DNA from: an uncultured Lachnospiraceae bacterium | GTDB taxonomy: Bacteria > Bacillota > Clostridia > Lachnospirales > Lachnospiraceae | Length of the DNA: 35,232 nucleotides | Assembly (NCBI GenBank): GCA_910577445.1 | Contig: CAJTMZ010000033.1 | Span: 1 to 35,232 of the forward strand | Direction of reading: 5' to 3' | Shown here: piece after piece, positions 22,897 to 32,854 of the stretch | How the letters are laid out: each line of letters starts with the position of its first letter | Position numbering within the stretch: position 1 is the stretch's first letter | The notes under the pieces: model-generated | The model's input: only the letters and a program-made list of their open reading frames with translations | What the model was told of the DNA's origin: nothing | The model's database searches: none | Made by a program: the position numbers and the translations under genes

Positions 22897-23847
22897 ATGA
22901 GAGCAGACAAAAAGGCCCGGCTTATGGCGCTTCCGGCAAGTCAGAGGAGTCTTGGGGCAAATTTTCGGAAATACTGGCCCTATTACGTGATGGTTCTTCC
23001 TGGGGTCATCTACATGATTATATTTAAGTATATCCCCATGCTGGGAAGCGTGGTTGCTTTTCAGGATTATTCCGTATATGAGGGAATCTTCGGAAGCAAG
23101 TGGGTAGGGCTTAAAAATTTCATTCAATTGTTTACTTATTCGGATTTTCAAAAAATATTTGTAAATACCCTGATACTGGGGGCGTATAAAATCATTTTTG
23201 TATTCCCGATTCCCATTGCGCTGGCCCTTATGATGAATGAGGTGCGGCAGGAAAAATTAAAAAAATCAATTCAGACGGCAGTTTATATTCCCTACTTTTT
23301 GTCATGGATTATTGTGGCGGAGCTGGTGTTTGACTTCTTTGGTTCAAACGGTATTTTCAACCAAATCAGGGGAATGCTGGGAATGCAGCCCATGTTAATC
23401 ATGCAGCAGTCAAAATATTTCCGTCTGGTTTATGTGATTTCCTCTATCTGGAAAGAAGCGGGCTGGGGAACGGTGGTATACATAGCGGCAATCAGCGGAA
23501 TCGACCAGTCTCTTTACGAGGCGGCGCAGATTGACGGCGCCAGCAGATGGCAGCGCATGACGAAAATCACCTTTCCGCTTCTGGTTCCTACCGTTGTCAC
23601 ATTGCTTTTGCTGAATATCGGAAGCTTTATGGATTTGGGATTTGAGCATGTATTCAGTCTGCTGACTCCCATGACTTACAGTACGGGAGACATTTTTGAC
23701 ACCTATGTTTACCGGGTGGGCATTCTGCAGGCGCAGTACAGCATTACCACAGCGGTGGGCCTGTTCCAGTCGGTGATAGGACTTGTGCTGGTGGTGTTTT
23801 TCAATAAGATGTCCAAAAAAATTTCAGAAGACGGAGGGTTATGGTAG
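22897..23847 (+). CDS. Carbohydrate ABC transporter permease, LplB/YteP-like
   Basis: This 316-residue membrane protein has six predicted transmembrane helices. The start KYWPYYVMVLPGVIYMIIFKY is typical of the LplB family of oligosaccharide importers, and the EAA loop for the ATPase contact reads YEAAQIDGASRWQRMTKITFP. The ATG at 22897 is 9 bases after AGGAGG; the longer frame from 22867 is not supported. It opens a locus with a second permease, a lipoprotein binding protein and YesM/YesN-type regulators. No ATPase gene is present, as is usual for this family, which shares an MsmX-type ATPase encoded elsewhere. The transported sugar is probably an oligosaccharide. Confidence 0.92.
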   Translation: MRADKKARLMALPASQRSLGANFRKYWPYYVMVLPGVIYMIIFKYIPMLGSVVAFQDYSVYEGIFGSKWVGLKNFIQLFTYSDFQKIFVNTLILGAYKIIFVFPIPIALALMMNEVRQEKLKKSIQTAVYIPYFLSWIIVAELVFDFFGSNGIFNQIRGMLGMQPMLIMQQSKYFRLVYVISSIWKEAGWGTVVYIAAISGIDQSLYEAAQIDGASRWQRMTKITFPLLVPTVVTLLLLNIGSFMDLGFEHVFSLLTPMTYSTGDIFDTYVYRVGILQAQYSITTAVGLFQSVIGLVLVVFFNKMSKKISEDGGLW

Positions 23848-24731
23848 GCATGAGAGCAGGAAAAAGAAAAGCGGCTCCGGGGGACAGGGTTTTTGGGCTG
23901 GTAATTGCGGCAGCGCTTTGTATCATAGCTATTGTGGCGATTGTTCCGCTGTTATCCGTACTGGCGTTGTCCTTCAGTTCAAAGAACGCGGTAAACATGA
24001 ATGCGGTGACGCTGCTTCCGGTTGAATTTACCCTGGCGTCCTGGAAATGTATTTTTGGAAGAAGCGATATGTGGCGCTCCGCAGGGATTACTTTTGCCTC
24101 CACGGCAGTGGGAACGGTTCTTGCGCTTTTAATTACTGCCACCATGGCGTATCCTCTTTCCAAAAAGGAGTTCAAACTGTCCCATGTGCTTATGGTAGGA
24201 GTGATTATTACCATGATTTTTAAAGCGCCCATTGTTCCTTATTTCCTGACAATGCGTTCCATTGGACTTTACAATAATCCGCTGGTGCTGGTACTTCCCC
24301 ATATTTTAAGCGCGTATAATCTGGCGGTTATGAGAACATTTTTTATGCAGTTTTCAAAGGAAATCGAGGAATCGGCAATGATTGACGGCTGCGGCCCTTT
24401 CCGCACTCTGTTTAAAATCGTTCTGCCGTCCTCAAAGGCAATTATTGCCACCATCGGGCTGTTCTACGGTGTGGTATTCTGGAATCAGTATCAGCATCCG
24501 CTTTACTTTATTCAGGATACCAATCTTTACCCGCTGCAGATGAAGGTGCGGCAGTTTATCAATGAGGGAACTGAGCTGCAGACTTTGTCGGTGAAGGCAA
24601 ACGTGAATTATACGGACCGTTCCCTGAAAGCGGCGATTGTAGTTTTTGCGATTCTGCCCATTATTGCGATTTATCCCTTTATCCAGAAGTATTTTGAAAA
24701 GGGAGCCATGCTTGGCAGCGTAAAGGGCTGA
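23841..24731 (+). CDS. Carbohydrate ABC transporter permease, LplC/YtcP-like
   Basis: This 296-residue membrane protein has six predicted helices. Its EAA loop reads IEESAMIDGCGPFRTLFKIVLP, and the C-terminus (FIQKYFEKGAMLGSVKG) is the classic LplC/YtcP ending. It overlaps the first permease by 7 bases. The start is ambiguous: ATG at 23841 is only 3 bases from GGAGG, while one at 23850 is 12 bases away. The two permeases form the membrane channel of the importer. Confidence 0.92.
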   Translation: MVGMRAGKRKAAPGDRVFGLVIAAALCIIAIVAIVPLLSVLALSFSSKNAVNMNAVTLLPVEFTLASWKCIFGRSDMWRSAGITFASTAVGTVLALLITATMAYPLSKKEFKLSHVLMVGVIITMIFKAPIVPYFLTMRSIGLYNNPLVLVLPHILSAYNLAVMRTFFMQFSKEIEESAMIDGCGPFRTLFKIVLPSSKAIIATIGLFYGVVFWNQYQHPLYFIQDTNLYPLQMKVRQFINEGTELQTLSVKANVNYTDRSLKAAIVVFAILPIIAIYPFIQKYFEKGAMLGSVKG

Positions 24732-24816
24732 GTGTAAACGCAGGCTTCGGCAGGATGGAACTGCGGGGCATGTGTCTGCTTGAAGAATATTAAATCAAAC
24801 GTAAGGAGGAATCAAC

Positions 24817-26430
24817 ATGAAAAGGAAACAGTTAATTGCAGGTTTATGCGCAGGGGTGCTGATGGCGTCCACGCTTTTCGGCTGCGGTGCAAAAAATGAT
24901 GCAAAAGGAGAAAATCAGGCGGCGGGTTCGCAGGACGGGGAGAGCCGGACTGAGGAAGCAGCCGGGGAGGCGGGCAGCGCGGCGGACGACGGCGACGTGG
25001 AAATCTGGGGAGTCAACGAAGGCTATCTGGCGGTGGAAAAAGGAAGTGAAACCTACCAGTTTTACAAAGACTTAATTGGCGTCGGCATTATTCAGCCCTA
25101 TGTGGAGTGGAACGGCGGGACAACCTATCAGGAGCAGTTAAACTTACGGATTGCGGCAGGAGAGATGCCGGATATGTTTAATCCCGTAAACGGAATGGAA
25201 GCGGACCTGATTGCCAGCGGCGCGCTGCTTGATTTGACAGACTTACTCCCCGAATACGCGCCCAATTACTGGAATGCTGTTCCGGAGGAAATCTGGGACG
25301 CCATGCGGGCAAATGACCCCAGCGGGGAGGGGAGAATTTATACTATTCCTCAGGTGATTAATTATGGAAGAAACTGCCCTATGATTCGCAAGGACTGGCT
25401 GGATAATCTGGGACTTTCCATGCCAACAACCCAGGAGGAATTTGTGGAGGTACTGCGGGCGTTTAAAAACGACGACCCTAACGGAAACGGTATGGCGGAC
25501 GAAATTCCCACCGGAGGACGGGCCGAGGCAAGATGGATGAATCAGCTCTTTGGCATGTACGGACTTGCCATGTGGGAGGGATATCCTCAGTGGGATATTT
25601 ACGACGGCGAACTGACCTATGCAGGGGTTACCCGGAATATGCGGGACGCGCTGGAATGGATTGCGGCGCTGTATGCGGAAGGTCTGCTTGACCCGGAGAC
25701 TCTGCTGAACGATAAGGCGGCATGGGACGGTAAGATTAACTCCGACAGGGTAGGGATTTGGGAGCACATTCCGCAGGAGTGCTACAACACGGCGGAGACA
25801 ATTAAGGACGCAACGGGAACAGAGCCTGAAATTGCAATTCTGCCTGCCATTTCAGCACCGGGGTATGAGGGCTTTTATACGGCAAGAAGAATTAACGGCG
25901 TTGGTTTTGTGGTTGCCAACACGGATGATGAGAAGAAAATCCAGAACATTATGAAGGTTTTAAATGCATATGCGGATACAGAGCTGTGGAACACTATGTA
26001 CACCGGAGTGGAGGGTATGCACAGCGAAATGGTTGACGGAGTTCTGACCCGCAAGCCGGACGACAAGGCCACCATGCAGAAGCTGGTGCTTGAGCCTTGG
26101 AATGTGATTGCAACCGTTGATTTCCAGGTAGACCTTCTGGAGGGGCAGAAGACCCCCGAAAGAGAATGGGCGATTTCCCAGGCCGTCAGCAATCTTAAGG
26201 AGAGCCAGAAGTATGTAAGGCCCATGGCGGGAGACGGAATCCCCTCCTCCGTCTATGCGGATTATCCTGATATCAATAACAGAACGCTTTTCGTTGAATA
26301 CGCGACGAAAATTATTACCGGAGAATATTCCATTGACAAATTCGACGAGTTTGTAGAAAAATGGTATGCAACCGGCGGTGAAGAAGTGACGAAGCTTGCG
26401 AGACAGTGGTACGCATCCGTAGCGAAGTAA
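24817..26430 (+). CDS. Extracellular carbohydrate-binding lipoprotein
   Basis: This 537-residue protein has a lipobox (STLFGC, Cys23), a Ser/Glu/Gly-rich linker to about residue 55, and a large solute-binding domain of the LplA/YtcQ type (NLRIAAGEMPDMFNPVNG; DPNGNGMADEIPTGG, an EF-hand-like Ca-binding segment at about 218-232). It should capture an oligosaccharide outside the cell and pass it to the two permeases encoded just upstream. AAGGAGG lies before the ATG. A strong terminator follows, so the downstream regulators are made at a lower level. Confidence 0.92.
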   Translation: MKRKQLIAGLCAGVLMASTLFGCGAKNDAKGENQAAGSQDGESRTEEAAGEAGSAADDGDVEIWGVNEGYLAVEKGSETYQFYKDLIGVGIIQPYVEWNGGTTYQEQLNLRIAAGEMPDMFNPVNGMEADLIASGALLDLTDLLPEYAPNYWNAVPEEIWDAMRANDPSGEGRIYTIPQVINYGRNCPMIRKDWLDNLGLSMPTTQEEFVEVLRAFKNDDPNGNGMADEIPTGGRAEARWMNQLFGMYGLAMWEGYPQWDIYDGELTYAGVTRNMRDALEWIAALYAEGLLDPETLLNDKAAWDGKINSDRVGIWEHIPQECYNTAETIKDATGTEPEIAILPAISAPGYEGFYTARRINGVGFVVANTDDEKKIQNIMKVLNAYADTELWNTMYTGVEGMHSEMVDGVLTRKPDDKATMQKLVLEPWNVIATVDFQVDLLEGQKTPEREWAISQAVSNLKESQKYVRPMAGDGIPSSVYADYPDINNRTLFVEYATKIITGEYSIDKFDEFVEKWYATGGEEVTKLARQWYASVAK

Positions 26431-26443
26431 AACCAGGTATATT

Positions 26444-26487
26444 GTCCCGGGGAGAAACACTGTGGGGTTTCTTTTCCGGGACTTTTT
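26444..26487 (+). terminator. Terminator between binding protein and kinase genes
   Basis: GTCCCGG (26444-26450) pairs with CCGGGAC (26476-26482), with an inner GAAAC (26454-26458)/GTTTC (26467-26471) stem, followed by five T (26483-26487). Confidence 0.82.
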
Positions 26488-26590
26488 CCCGCAGGCGTCT
26501 TTGGCCGGTTCAATAGTGGAAAAAAGATGTGTTGGACTGGACTTTGCACGGCAAAGACTGCCGTGTTATCCGTTGCGAAAGGAGCTGTGT

Positions 26591-28399
26591 ATGAAGAAAA
26601 TCATGGATTTTTTGAAAAATACAAAGCTGCGGAACAAGTTGCTGCTCAGTTATCTTGCGGCGTGTCTGATTCCGCTTTTGATTACCACGGTTTTTATTTT
26701 TCGGTTTTCCGTAAAAAATATGGAAGAGGAATCCATGGAACTGGCACGTTTATACAGCTCCCAGATTGTGACGAATATTGACAGATTCATGGACGAATAC
26801 GGAAGAATCACTAAGGCGTTTCTGGTGGACAACGACATGCTGGCAGATATCAGCAGGATGGAGAAACCCTCAATTTATGAGGAGGTGGAGAACCGGATGC
26901 AGGTGAGAAGGCTCCTTATGCGGGTTTCCCTGATGAGCCCGGATGTGGACAACATTATGTTTCTGGCGGCAAACGGCTCTTTTTACCAGTACAACAGCAG
27001 GGGAGAGATTGTGAATCAGGGCATCCTCCGGCAGCAGGATTGGGTGGCGGAACTTTTGCAGGCAAAAAGCGTGCTGATGGTGACGCCGGCGCATCTGAAA
27101 AATTATTATGAGACGGAGCACGAGGATATTGCGGTAACAGTGGGACGGAGGATTTTTGACTATACCGGCCGGGAAACGGGGCTTTTGCTCATTGATGTGA
27201 ATCCGGAAAAGCTGGTGGAAATGAACGAGACCTTTCAGACAACCAGAAATAATTACCGCATCCGTATCAGGGCGGCCAGAAAATCCGACGGGGCGGTACT
27301 TTATGATTCGGATGTGATTAGCGGAGAAAGGACATGGCAGGAGGTCATAAGCGCTCTGGAGGAGATTTCCGCAGACGAAAAGGAATATATTGTGCTGCGG
27401 GAGGATACCCATAACGGGGAAATCACGGTGGAGGCAGTGATTCCAAGGACCCATCTTATGGCGAAGGCGTCCCGGATTACGGCGGTATCGCTGATTGCCA
27501 TCGGCATTTCCGTCTCGATGATTATCGGGCTGTCCGTGATTTTAAGCCGGACGATTTTAAGGCCGATTACGGAACTGCAGAGGAAAATTGAGCGCATGGG
27601 GGATGGAGAATACGCCGGAGTGGAAGCGGAAATTACTTCTGACGAAATCGGGATATTGATTCAGCATTACAACCATATGGTGGAGAAAATCCAGAACCTG
27701 ATAAACGATGTGTATGTGGCGGAAATCAGGCAGAAGGACGCAAAGATTATGGCCCTGCGAACACAAATCAATCCCCATATGCTCTATAACACGCTGGAAT
27801 CCATCCGCATGAAAGCGCTGGTCAGGGGCGATACGGAAGTGGCGGAAATGATTAAGATTCTGGCGAAAATGTTCCGGGCAAGCCTTGGAAAGGATGACAG
27901 CCACAACACTGTCCGGACGGAGCTGGAATACGTAGAAAACTATGTGAAGCTGCAGAATGTCCGTTTCCAGGGGATTTTTGAGTATAGATATGAAGCGGAG
28001 GATGCGATTCTTGACGTTCCCGTCATGCCGCTGGTGTTTCAGCCCATTGTGGAAAACTGCATTGAACACGGTTACCGGGGACATCACGAAAAGCTGAAAA
28101 TTGAGCTGGAACTTACAAGGCTGAACGAGAATACCATTTCCGTGATTTTTAAGGACAACGGCAGAGGAATGCCAAAGGAGAAACAGAAAAAGCTGCAAAG
28201 CGAGCTGACGTTTTCGGAACATAACCGTATCAGCCTTGCGGACGGGGCTGACGGGCAGGATAAGAGCATCGGGCTGAAAAATATTGCGGAGAGAATTTCT
28301 CTGCGTTTTGGCAGGGAATATTTTGTGAAGATACTGGAAAGCGGAGAAGAAGGGACTGTGATTGAGATGCGGCTTCCCATGCAGGAGGGGAAAAGATAA
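26591..28399 (+). CDS. YesM-type sensor histidine kinase
   Basis: This 602-residue kinase has a first membrane helix at about 17-40, an outside sensor region to about 292, a second helix at about 294-318, a HAMP domain (about 318-370; RPITELQRKIERMGDGEY), and a His_kinase/HATPase module of the YesM/LytS class. The phosphoacceptor is His396 in INPHMLYNTLESI; the N-box is VENCIEHGY (about 489) and the G-box DNGRGMP. The start at 26591 follows AAAGGAGC. It overlaps its regulator gene by one base (TAATG). It probably senses a sugar or the loaded binding protein. Confidence 0.93.
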   Translation: MKKIMDFLKNTKLRNKLLLSYLAACLIPLLITTVFIFRFSVKNMEEESMELARLYSSQIVTNIDRFMDEYGRITKAFLVDNDMLADISRMEKPSIYEEVENRMQVRRLLMRVSLMSPDVDNIMFLAANGSFYQYNSRGEIVNQGILRQQDWVAELLQAKSVLMVTPAHLKNYYETEHEDIAVTVGRRIFDYTGRETGLLLIDVNPEKLVEMNETFQTTRNNYRIRIRAARKSDGAVLYDSDVISGERTWQEVISALEEISADEKEYIVLREDTHNGEITVEAVIPRTHLMAKASRITAVSLIAIGISVSMIIGLSVILSRTILRPITELQRKIERMGDGEYAGVEAEITSDEIGILIQHYNHMVEKIQNLINDVYVAEIRQKDAKIMALRTQINPHMLYNTLESIRMKALVRGDTEVAEMIKILAKMFRASLGKDDSHNTVRTELEYVENYVKLQNVRFQGIFEYRYEAEDAILDVPVMPLVFQPIVENCIEHGYRGHHEKLKIELELTRLNENTISVIFKDNGRGMPKEKQKKLQSELTFSEHNRISLADGADGQDKSIGLKNIAERISLRFGREYFVKILESGEEGTVIEMRLPMQEGKR

Positions 28400-29991
28400 T
28401 GTTCACAATTTTACTGGTAGATGACGAACGGGGAATTTCGGAGGGGCTTCGGTTTATTTTACAGTCTGCGGGAAAGGACTGGAAAATTGCCGGAATTGCC
28501 GAGGACGGGCAGGAAGGATTTGAGATGGCAGCGGAAAAAAATCCCGATATCATCATATCCGATGTGAGGATGCCCATTATGGACGGTCTTGCCATGATTG
28601 AAAAGCTGCAAAGCGCGGGCAGCAGCGCAAAATATATTCTGCTCAGCGGTTATTCGGATTTTGAATATGCCCGTCAGGGAATCCGGCTCGGGGTGAAATT
28701 TTATATCTGCAAACCTGTGGAGGAGGAAGAACTGTTTGAGGCTATGGATAAAATCTGCGCGGAAATTGCGGAGGAGAGAAACGAAAGGCAGCAGCTTATG
28801 AACCTGAAGCATCAGGTGGCGGATTTTGAAAAAAGCAAAAAGGAGATTCAGCTTTTCAGGCTTCTGACAGGGGAGATGAGAGCGGAGGAAGCAAAAACCG
28901 TTCTTGTGGAATATATGATTCCCACGGACGCCGTCTCCTTTTTCGTTGCCTTGTGGGAATGTAACGGCAGGGATTTCCTTTCACGGGAGTATTTTGAAGA
29001 ACTGAAAAAAGAGGCTGCGATGCGGCTGAGGGAATATACCTGCGTGGAAATCGTTAGAATTTCAGGTATCCGGGCTGCTGTTGTTATTGCGGAATATGAT
29101 ATGCTGCAGGAAGAACAGCTTGCAGGAAAGCTTTCCATCTTAAAAGAGTATATGGAGGAAAAATATGACATTCCTGTCAGTATTGGAATCGGAAACGCAA
29201 AGGATTCTTATAAAGAAATAGCGGACTCTTATGAAAACGCAGCTATTGCCTTAAATAATAAAGTGATACAGGGAATCGGCTCCATAATCTGTTATTCTCA
29301 GATGACAAAAGGCGCGTGCAGCAGGGTGACGATGACAGAGGAGGAAATCACAGAGCTGGAGCGTGCGTTGAACGAGGGGAACGATGCGGCGTGCAAAAGG
29401 ATTGTACGGAAAATGTTTCAGAAGATACGGCAGCAGGAAGGGCTTACCTTATTTGATTTGCAGATGCAGAGCATGAACCTGATTCTGGCAGGTATGCGTA
29501 CCATGCCTTTTATGCAGTTTCAATTAAACGAATATGTGGGCCGTAACATTTTATCTCTGGAGAGTATATCCCGTTTCCACACCATAGAGCAGTTGGAAAA
29601 CTGGATGACCAATATTATGACGGGGATTATGGAAATCCGGCAAAGTCAGGACGCCAATAAGCGTCAGGATGCAATCCGGCAGATTAAGGATTATATAAAG
29701 GCTCATTACACAAAGGAAATCAGCTTAAACGAGCTTGCGGGAAAGTTTTTCCTAAATCCCTATTATTTAAGCCAGATGTTCAAGAAAAAGACAGGAATGA
29801 CCTATCAGAGCTATGTCACATCCCTTCGGGTGGAGAGGGCAAAGCAGCTTTTCCGGGAAAAGGATTACAAGGTATACGAGGTCTGCGAGATGGTAGGGTA
29901 CAGCGATACCGCATATTTCAGCAAAGTGTTTGAAAAGGCGGAGGGGTGCAAACCCAGCGAGTACCGCAGGATGATAAGAGGAGAGATATGA
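28399..29991 (+). CDS. YesN-type response regulator with AraC DNA-binding domain
   Basis: This 530-residue regulator has a receiver domain (about 1-120; Asp pair in LLVDDERG, phosphoacceptor Asp55 in IIISDVRMP, Lys in YICKPVEEEE), a long middle region that may dimerise or bind signal, and a C-terminal AraC double helix-turn-helix (about 430-528; KEISLNELAGKFFLNPYYLSQMFKKKTG and VCEMVGYSDTAYFSKVFEKAEG). It should activate the sugar uptake operon and the downstream glycoside hydrolase when phosphorylated. It overlaps the kinase by one base and the next gene by 4 bases, showing tight coupling. Confidence 0.95.
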   Translation: MFTILLVDDERGISEGLRFILQSAGKDWKIAGIAEDGQEGFEMAAEKNPDIIISDVRMPIMDGLAMIEKLQSAGSSAKYILLSGYSDFEYARQGIRLGVKFYICKPVEEEELFEAMDKICAEIAEERNERQQLMNLKHQVADFEKSKKEIQLFRLLTGEMRAEEAKTVLVEYMIPTDAVSFFVALWECNGRDFLSREYFEELKKEAAMRLREYTCVEIVRISGIRAAVVIAEYDMLQEEQLAGKLSILKEYMEEKYDIPVSIGIGNAKDSYKEIADSYENAAIALNNKVIQGIGSIICYSQMTKGACSRVTMTEEEITELERALNEGNDAACKRIVRKMFQKIRQQEGLTLFDLQMQSMNLILAGMRTMPFMQFQLNEYVGRNILSLESISRFHTIEQLENWMTNIMTGIMEIRQSQDANKRQDAIRQIKDYIKAHYTKEISLNELAGKFFLNPYYLSQMFKKKTGMTYQSYVTSLRVERAKQLFREKDYKVYEVCEMVGYSDTAYFSKVFEKAEGCKPSEYRRMIRGEI

Positions 29992-32807
29992 ACGATAAGA
30001 TTAAGAAATTATTGGAAAACAGAGGCGGCAATTATATTCTGCCATTCTTCTGGCAGCACGGAGAGGAAGAATCGGTTCTTCGGGAGTATATGGAGGCGAT
30101 TTACAACTGCGGAATCGGGGCGGTGTGTGTGGAGAGCAGGCCCCACCCGGATTTCTGCGGCCCTAAGTGGTGGAATGACATGGATGTCATTTTGGATGAG
30201 GCAAAAAAGCGGGGAATGAAGGTTTGGATATTAGACGACAGCCATTTCCCCACCGGTTACTGTAACGGGAAAATGGCACAGGAGCCAATAACCCTCCGCA
30301 GACAGAGCGTAACTTATAAGACTGTGGGGGAGGCGAAAGGAGGAGAGGAAATCATACTGGATAAAACCATTTGCGAAAAGCCGGAACCTTTTGTGCCCAA
30401 CGCCTATGAAGCCGCAATGCTTCCCGACCCGGAAATCTTTGACGACGATGTGTTTCTGGGCGTCACGGCGGTAAAAAAGGGAGGAAGAAGCGCGGAGGAT
30501 ATTGTGGCGCTATATGAGGAAGAGGATTTCGGGAAAAGGTACAGCCGTATTTCTTTCCGCGCGCCGGAAGGAGAATGGACGCTCTATGCCTGCCATCTTA
30601 CCAGAAACAGAGGTCCCCACAGAGATTATATGAATATGTGTGATGCGGAGTCTGTCCACAAGCTGATTGAAGCCGTTTATGAGCCTCATTACGCCCATTA
30701 TAAGGAAGAGTTTGGCGGGACAATCGCCGGATTTTTTTCGGATGAGCCGGAAATCGGAAACGGCCACATTTATGAGACGGGAAAGACGATGGAGGAGATT
30801 TCGGACCAGCCCTGGAGCAGGGAAATAGAGGCGGAACTTAAAAGAAGGTGGGGGAACGGTTACAGGAATTATCTTCCCCTATTGTGGGACAAGGAATTTG
30901 AGGGCGGGCTGAAGGCAAGGGTGCGCTATGATTTTATGGATACCGTGACAAGATGCGTGGAAAGGGATTTTTCTTATCAGCTCGGGGACTGGTGCCGGGA
31001 ACGCGGCGTGGCCTACATTGGCCATATGATTGAGGACAATAACCAGCATTCCAGAAGCGGTTCCAGCCTGGGCCATTTTTTCCGGGGGCTTGCCGGACAG
31101 GATATGGCGGGTATTGACAATATTGGCGGGCAGGTGATGCCCCAGAGGGAGGACGACTGTGAATACTGTTATAAAAACCGTATCAGAGACAGCGTATTTT
31201 ACCATTATGCTCTGGGACGGCTGGCGGCCAGCGCGGCAGCCATAGAGCCGCTTAAAAAGGGCAGGGCGATGTGCGAGATTTTCGGGGATTACGGATGGGC
31301 GGAGGGCGTGCGGTTGGAAAAGTATCTGGCCGACCATTTTATGGTGCGGGGAATCAACCGTTTTGTGCCTCATGCCTTTTCCCCGAAGGCGTTTCCCGAC
31401 ACGGACTGTCCGCCTCATTTTTACGCCCACGGAAATAATCCGCAGTACCGGCATTTCGGAATGCTTATGCGGTACATGAACAGAATCTGCGAGCTATTAA
31501 GCGGTGGCAGACAGATAAGCCATGTTGCGATTTTGTACCATGGAGACGCTGACTGGGCGGGAGGAAAGTGCATGTTCAGCCAGGTTCCGGCGAGGGAGCT
31601 TGCCGACTGCCAGATACAGTATGACTTTATTCCGGCGGACGTCTTTACGGAGGAAAAATACCACACGGTTTTGGGAAAAACTCTGAAGATACACCGGCAG
31701 GAATACAGGGCGCTTATTATTCCCGAGACCACGTATGTGACGGCGCGGACGGCAAAGGCCGCGGCGCATCTTGCCAAAGCGGGATGCTCCGTGTTTTTTG
31801 TCAACAGTTTTCCTGTGGGTATCTGCCACGGAAACGGCACGCTGGCGGAAGGAATTTGCGAGGAGGAAGACGAAGCCTGTCTGGAAGCCTTAAAGAACTG
31901 TCAGGTTGTGTCTGTCTCGGAGCTCTCCGAAAAAATGCTTTTTTTGCAGATGGCCGATGTACGGCTCTCCCCAAAGGAGCCGCTTATTCGGGTGCTCCAT
32001 TATGAAAACGGAAGCGACTTGTTTTATTTTGTGAATGAGGGTTCGGAAACCTATGAGGGGACTGTTGCCGTGAACTGCGTGGGAGAATGCTATGCTTATA
32101 ATGCGTGGGATAACAGGTTGGAGAGAATCGGCAGGGAAGACCTTTGTCCGGAAAGAGACTGCCGGGAAACCGGCGGCGGTAAGCCTGGTGCGGCCGCCGG
32201 AGGCAAAGACGGCACAAGGCTGAAAGTTTATTTAGAAGCGGGGAAAAGCCTGATAGTGTTATTTGACCATGCGGACAGGGAGCCGGTGCGGCCCGTTGGC
32301 TGGCCGGAGGAAGCGCATAGAGAATTTGAGCAGTCCGACGAGGGTCTGCGGCTGGAGGAAAGAAAGGGAAGGATTCTGGCAAACGGGTGGCGGAGAAGTC
32401 TGTGCGGAGCCATTGAATATCCTTCCTTTTCGGAGGAAAAGGAGGTGTCCCTTCCGGATTTTGTGGAACGGGAAAAACCGGATTTCGGAGGTTTTGTGAG
32501 ATATGAAAAGAGTTTTGAGCTGACGGGGGCGGAAAGTGCGTCAGATAAAATTATTCTGGAAATTACAGACGCGGCGGAGGCTGTGGAAGTTTTTGTAAAC
32601 GGCGTCAGCGCAGGTATCCAGATAGTTCCGGCATTTCGCTATGACATTGCCGGTCTGGTAAAAGAAGGAAGCAATACTCTTGCCATTGAGGTGGCGACCA
32701 CACTGGAGCGGGCGGTGCCCACCGTCACAAAAGTTCCGGGAGCGGTGATTTTGCCGCCCGCTAATCACTGTGGGATTACGGGGGAGGTGAGATTATATAT
32801 CAGGTAG
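29988..32807 (+). CDS. Large GH106-like glycoside hydrolase, putative
   Basis: This 939-residue protein has no signal peptide, so it acts in the cytoplasm. The N-terminal half looks like a TIM barrel with features I associate with GH106-like (alpha-L-rhamnosidase-like) enzymes: ILPFFWQHGEE, KVWILDDSHFPTG (about residue 83) and FFSDEPEIG (about 251), with a likely catalytic Glu. A middle region of glutamine-amidotransferase-like type follows (YRALIIPETTYVTARTAKAA). The C-terminal ~100 residues (836-939, VRYEKSFELTG, AVEVFVNGVSAG) form a GH2-type sugar-binding beta-sandwich. GAGGAGAG precedes the ATG, which overlaps the regulator stop. The substrate is unproven. Confidence 0.7.
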   Translation: MNDKIKKLLENRGGNYILPFFWQHGEEESVLREYMEAIYNCGIGAVCVESRPHPDFCGPKWWNDMDVILDEAKKRGMKVWILDDSHFPTGYCNGKMAQEPITLRRQSVTYKTVGEAKGGEEIILDKTICEKPEPFVPNAYEAAMLPDPEIFDDDVFLGVTAVKKGGRSAEDIVALYEEEDFGKRYSRISFRAPEGEWTLYACHLTRNRGPHRDYMNMCDAESVHKLIEAVYEPHYAHYKEEFGGTIAGFFSDEPEIGNGHIYETGKTMEEISDQPWSREIEAELKRRWGNGYRNYLPLLWDKEFEGGLKARVRYDFMDTVTRCVERDFSYQLGDWCRERGVAYIGHMIEDNNQHSRSGSSLGHFFRGLAGQDMAGIDNIGGQVMPQREDDCEYCYKNRIRDSVFYHYALGRLAASAAAIEPLKKGRAMCEIFGDYGWAEGVRLEKYLADHFMVRGINRFVPHAFSPKAFPDTDCPPHFYAHGNNPQYRHFGMLMRYMNRICELLSGGRQISHVAILYHGDADWAGGKCMFSQVPARELADCQIQYDFIPADVFTEEKYHTVLGKTLKIHRQEYRALIIPETTYVTARTAKAAAHLAKAGCSVFFVNSFPVGICHGNGTLAEGICEEEDEACLEALKNCQVVSVSELSEKMLFLQMADVRLSPKEPLIRVLHYENGSDLFYFVNEGSETYEGTVAVNCVGECYAYNAWDNRLERIGREDLCPERDCRETGGGKPGAAAGGKDGTRLKVYLEAGKSLIVLFDHADREPVRPVGWPEEAHREFEQSDEGLRLEERKGRILANGWRRSLCGAIEYPSFSEEKEVSLPDFVEREKPDFGGFVRYEKSFELTGAESASDKIILEITDAAEAVEVFVNGVSAGIQIVPAFRYDIAGLVKEGSNTLAIEVATTLERAVPTVTKVPGAVILPPANHCGITGEVRLYIR

Positions 32808-32809
32808 CA

Positions 32810-32854
32810 GAACCTGAAATGAAAAGGGCTATGGTCAGTTGTAATTTCAGGTTC
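32810..32854. terminator. Hairpin between convergent GH and fic genes
   Basis: GAACCTGAAAT (32810-32820) pairs perfectly with ATTTCAGGTTC (32844-32854) over a 23-base loop. It overlaps the last codons of fic on the minus strand. T runs are weak on both sides, so termination may be partial. Confidence 0.5.

Noticed and set aside
24733..24746. Possible catabolite (cre-like) site TGTAAACGCAGGCT before the binding-protein gene
   Set aside because: The second half does not match the consensus well and no clear promoter is next to it.
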